Positions 7,051-9,064 of a stretch of DNA of 9,064 bases are shown here, piece by piece. This stretch comes from Lachnospiraceae bacterium (lineage in GTDB: Bacteria; Bacillota; Clostridia; Lachnospirales; Lachnospiraceae). The stretch lies in NCBI GenBank assembly GCA_017404585.1, contig JAFRCB010000081.1, forward strand, positions 1-9,064, read 5' to 3'. Each line of letters opens with the position of its first letter. The first letter of the stretch is position 1. The position numbers and the translations under genes were made by a program. Under the pieces are notes generated by a model, which saw only the letters and a list, made by a program, of their open reading frames with translations, had not been told where the DNA came from and searched no databases.

Positions 7051-7292
7051 TGATCCACCCGTCCTACAAAGAAATGATCACGGCAGTAAACTCTGAGGTC
7101 GAAGACGGAACAGTGCCGGTAGTTTCCAGCCGCTATTCAATCGTCATGGCTACCGCAAAGCGCGCGCGTCAGCTCATAGACGGAGATGACGCCCTCGTTG
7201 AATCCGGCGAGAAAGAAAAACCTCTCTCCGTAGCAGTCGAGGAAGTTTATAAAGGCGCCGTCAAGATCCTCCCTGAAGAAGAAAACGCATAA
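7047..7292 (+). CDS. rpoZ: DNA-directed RNA polymerase subunit omega
   Basis: Omega is the small RNA polymerase subunit that helps fold and hold the beta-prime subunit. The 81-residue protein shows the family core: MIHPSYKEM at the N-terminus, the segment SSRYSIVMATAKRARQLIDG (27-46), and KPLSVAVEEVYKGAVKI near the C-terminus, followed by an acidic end. Length fits Firmicutes omega. The ATG at 7047 overlaps the gmk stop. GGAG at 7033-7036 is 10 bases upstream, which favours this ATG over the adjacent one at 7050. The gene closes the yicC-gmk-rpoZ unit, and a hairpin terminator follows within 10 bases. Confidence 0.96.
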   Translation: MMIHPSYKEMITAVNSEVEDGTVPVVSSRYSIVMATAKRARQLIDGDDALVESGEKEKPLSVAVEEVYKGAVKILPEEENA

Positions 7293-7299
7293 ACAAACG

Positions 7300-7332
7300 G
7301 GGTTGTCGCACAGGTGACAGCCCATTTCTTTT
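7300..7332 (+). terminator. Hairpin terminator after rpoZ
   Basis: GGGTTGTC (7300-7307) pairs with GACAGCCC (7316-7323), eight pairs including one G-U, around an 8-base loop. A T-rich tail TTTCTTTT follows at 7325-7332. The stem sequence closely matches the terminator after leuS. Confidence 0.8.
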
Positions 7333-7419
7333 GAAACCAGTGAATCCGCATCTTTCCGTTAAGACCGGCTTCCACGGGCACACCGTATAGATCCCCGCAG
7401 CCGTCTCATTCTAAGATAT

Positions 7420-8826
7420 ATGACTGATACGAACAAAAAACTTTATATGGTATCACTCGGATGTGACAAGAATCTTGTCGACTCAGAGGAGATGCTTGCA
7501 ATTCTGGCCGATCACGGCTACATCATCACAGATGACGAGACCGAGGCGGATGCTGCAGTCATCAACACGTGCTGCTTCATCGAGGATGCCAAGAAGGAAA
7601 GTATCGAGGAGATACTCGCACTCGCTGAACTCAAGGAGACTGCGAATCTCAAAGTCCTTGTCGTGACAGGCTGCATGGCCCAGCGTTACAAGGAGGAGAT
7701 CTTAAAGGAGATTCCCGAAGTCGACGCGATCGTCGGAACCACGGGCAAGCTCGGAATTGCACGCGCTGTCGACGATGCCATGAGCGGAAGGCAGACAATG
7801 CTGCTCCGTGATCCCAGTGATGACGAATACGATGTCTCTTTTGTATCCGAAAAGTCAAATGCCGAAGAGGACTCCCTCCCGGAACGCCTGATCTCCACAG
7901 GCGGGCACTATGCCTACCTGAAGATCGCCGAAGGCTGTGACAAGAACTGTACTTACTGCATCATTCCGAAGATACGCGGCCATTACAGGAGCTTTCCGAT
8001 GGAAAAGCTTGTGGCTAAAGCGCGAAAACTCGCGTCCGCCGGTGTGACGGAGCTCATTCTTGTCGCGCAGGAGACAACGATCTACGGTCAGGACCTCTAC
8101 GGCAAAAAATCTCTGCATCTGCTCCTTTCCGAGCTGTGCAGGATTAAGGAGCTTCACTGGATCCGTGTCCTGTATGCCTATCCGGAAGAGATATATCCGG
8201 AGCTTATTGATACATTTGCAAATGAAAGCAAAATCTGCCACTATCTGGATCTTCCGATCCAGCATGCGTCCGACCCCGTTCTTCGGCGAATGAATCGCAG
8301 AACATGTGAGGCGGATCTGCGCAGTCTTGTCACGGAACTCAGGAATAGAATTCCGGATATTTTTCTCCGCACGACACTGATCTCCGGATTCCCCGGTGAG
8401 ACAGAAGAGGACCACGAAGCCCTTAAGGCCTTTGTGGAGGAAATGCAGTTCGACAGACTCGGTGTCTTTACCTACTCGAAAGAGGAGGATACACCGGCAG
8501 CCGGAATGAAGCAGCAGATCCAAAAGCGCGTCAAAAACAAACGCCGGAATGAGATCATGCGGATCCAGCAGAAGATATCAAGAGCCCGCGGAAAAGGGCG
8601 AATCGGACAGACGATCGAATGTGTGATCGAGGGTGAGCTGCCCGAAGAGGGGATCTATGAGGCCCGCACCTACGGCGATGCTCCGGGCGTTGACGGACTT
8701 GTCTTTATCCCCACGACATACCCGCATATGAGCGGTGATTTCGTGAATGTAAGGATCACCGGAGCTTCCGAGTACGACCTGACCGGAGAGGAAGTCCCCG
8801 AGGAAATCTATGATCCGGAAAACTGA
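7420..8826 (+). CDS. rimO: Ribosomal protein S12 methylthiotransferase RimO
   Basis: RimO is a radical-SAM enzyme with two iron-sulfur clusters that adds a methylthio group to the conserved Asp of ribosomal protein S12. The 468-residue product has the N-terminal UPF0004 domain with cluster cysteines at 15 (VSLGCDKN), 51 (INTC) and 85 (VTGC). The radical-SAM motif CDKNCTYC has Cys173, Cys177 and Cys180, and a TRAM domain occupies roughly 390-455. VSLGCDKNLVDSE and IPKIRGHYRS favour RimO over the sister tRNA enzyme MiaB. The start at 7420 has no clear Shine-Dalgarno; the only other nearby in-frame ATG (7447) has none either, and a stop at 7360-7362 limits upstream extension. It lies 87 bases after the rpoZ terminator, so it needs its own promoter, which I could not identify with confidence. 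pgsA follows 20 bases downstream. Confidence 0.96.
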   Translation: MTDTNKKLYMVSLGCDKNLVDSEEMLAILADHGYIITDDETEADAAVINTCCFIEDAKKESIEEILALAELKETANLKVLVVTGCMAQRYKEEILKEIPEVDAIVGTTGKLGIARAVDDAMSGRQTMLLRDPSDDEYDVSFVSEKSNAEEDSLPERLISTGGHYAYLKIAEGCDKNCTYCIIPKIRGHYRSFPMEKLVAKARKLASAGVTELILVAQETTIYGQDLYGKKSLHLLLSELCRIKELHWIRVLYAYPEEIYPELIDTFANESKICHYLDLPIQHASDPVLRRMNRRTCEADLRSLVTELRNRIPDIFLRTTLISGFPGETEEDHEALKAFVEEMQFDRLGVFTYSKEEDTPAAGMKQQIQKRVKNKRRNEIMRIQQKISRARGKGRIGQTIECVIEGELPEEGIYEARTYGDAPGVDGLVFIPTTYPHMSGDFVNVRITGASEYDLTGEEVPEEIYDPEN

Positions 8827-8846
8827 TTTTTGAAAGGAGTCTTTTT

Positions 8847-9064
8847 ATGAATCTGCCGAACAAACTCACATGTCGTCGCATGATACTCATGATCCCGTTC
8901 GTAATCTTCATGCTGGCAGGCGCCGGCGAGGGTATCTTCAAATGGATCGCGCTCGCTATTTTCATCATCGCATCCCTGACGGATATGCTCGACGGCCAGA
9001 TAGCCAGAAAGCATAATCTTATAACCGATTTCGGGAAGTTCATGGATCCGCTGGCCGACAAGCT
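8847..9064 (+). CDS. pgsA: CDP-diacylglycerol-glycerol-3-phosphate 3-phosphatidyltransferase, 3' end outside window
   Basis: PgsA makes phosphatidylglycerophosphate from CDP-diacylglycerol and glycerol-3-phosphate at the inner membrane, the committed step to phosphatidylglycerol and cardiolipin. Only the first 72 codons are present. They begin MNLPNKLTCRRMILMIPFV, a typical PgsA N-terminus running into a first membrane helix. They include the whole CDP-alcohol phosphatidyltransferase motif: D and DG of DMLDG, AR, then G and two Asp residues in GKFMDPLAD, spaced as in the family (Dx2DGx2ARx8Gx3Dx3D). GGAG at 8836-8839, 7 bases from the ATG, sets the start. It is 20 bases after rimO with no terminator between, so the two are probably cotranscribed; rimO-pgsA is a common pair in Clostridia. 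Other CDP-alcohol transferases share the motif, but the N-terminus and context favour PgsA. Confidence 0.9.
   Translation, partial: MNLPNKLTCRRMILMIPFVIFMLAGAGEGIFKWIALAIFIIASLTDMLDGQIARKHNLITDFGKFMDPLADK

Overview
The window looks like a chromosomal housekeeping stretch from a member of the Bacillota, most likely class Clostridia and close to Lachnospiraceae. That placement rests on three things: the gene order yicC-gmk-rpoZ followed by rimO-pgsA, a bacterial LeuRS of the short Bacillus type (about 800 residues), and a solo RqcH/NFACT gene with strong Shine-Dalgarno sites. It is an inference from gene content and order, not a database match. All genes are on the + strand.

Layout: (1) Positions 1-126 hold 2.4 copies of an exact 52-bp tandem repeat that is not coding. 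(2) A short AT-rich promoter region leads into leuS (leucyl-tRNA synthetase), which ends in a hairpin terminator. (3) A DMT/EamA-type transporter frame begins 14 nt after that hairpin. An in-frame TAG replaces a codon for a Tyr that I expect from the family, and the remaining 45 codons of the frame are intact beyond it. (4) rqcH (Ala-tailing ribosome rescue factor) follows, with a promoter that appears to lie inside the tail of the broken transporter. (5) A strong tandem promoter drives yicC-gmk-rpoZ (RNase, guanylate kinase, RNA polymerase omega), which closes with a second hairpin very like the one after leuS. (6) rimO (ribosomal protein S12 methylthiotransferase) and pgsA (phosphatidylglycerophosphate synthase, cut by the window end) form the last unit.

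Most of the genes share a theme of translation and its control. LeuS charges tRNA-Leu, RqcH deals with stalled 60S-like (50S) complexes, RimO modifies S12, YicC acts on RNA, and Gmk makes GDP and is a known ppGpp target in Firmicutes. Omega is an RNA polymerase subunit. PgsA belongs to membrane lipid synthesis.

I see no mobile element, CRISPR array, defence locus or obviously new system. The points worth a second look are small in scale: the 52-bp repeat array, the amber codon in the transporter, an inverted repeat on the leuS -35 box, the absence of a T-box before leuS, a short upstream ORF overlapping the rqcH start, the matching terminators, and the absence of remA between yicC and gmk.
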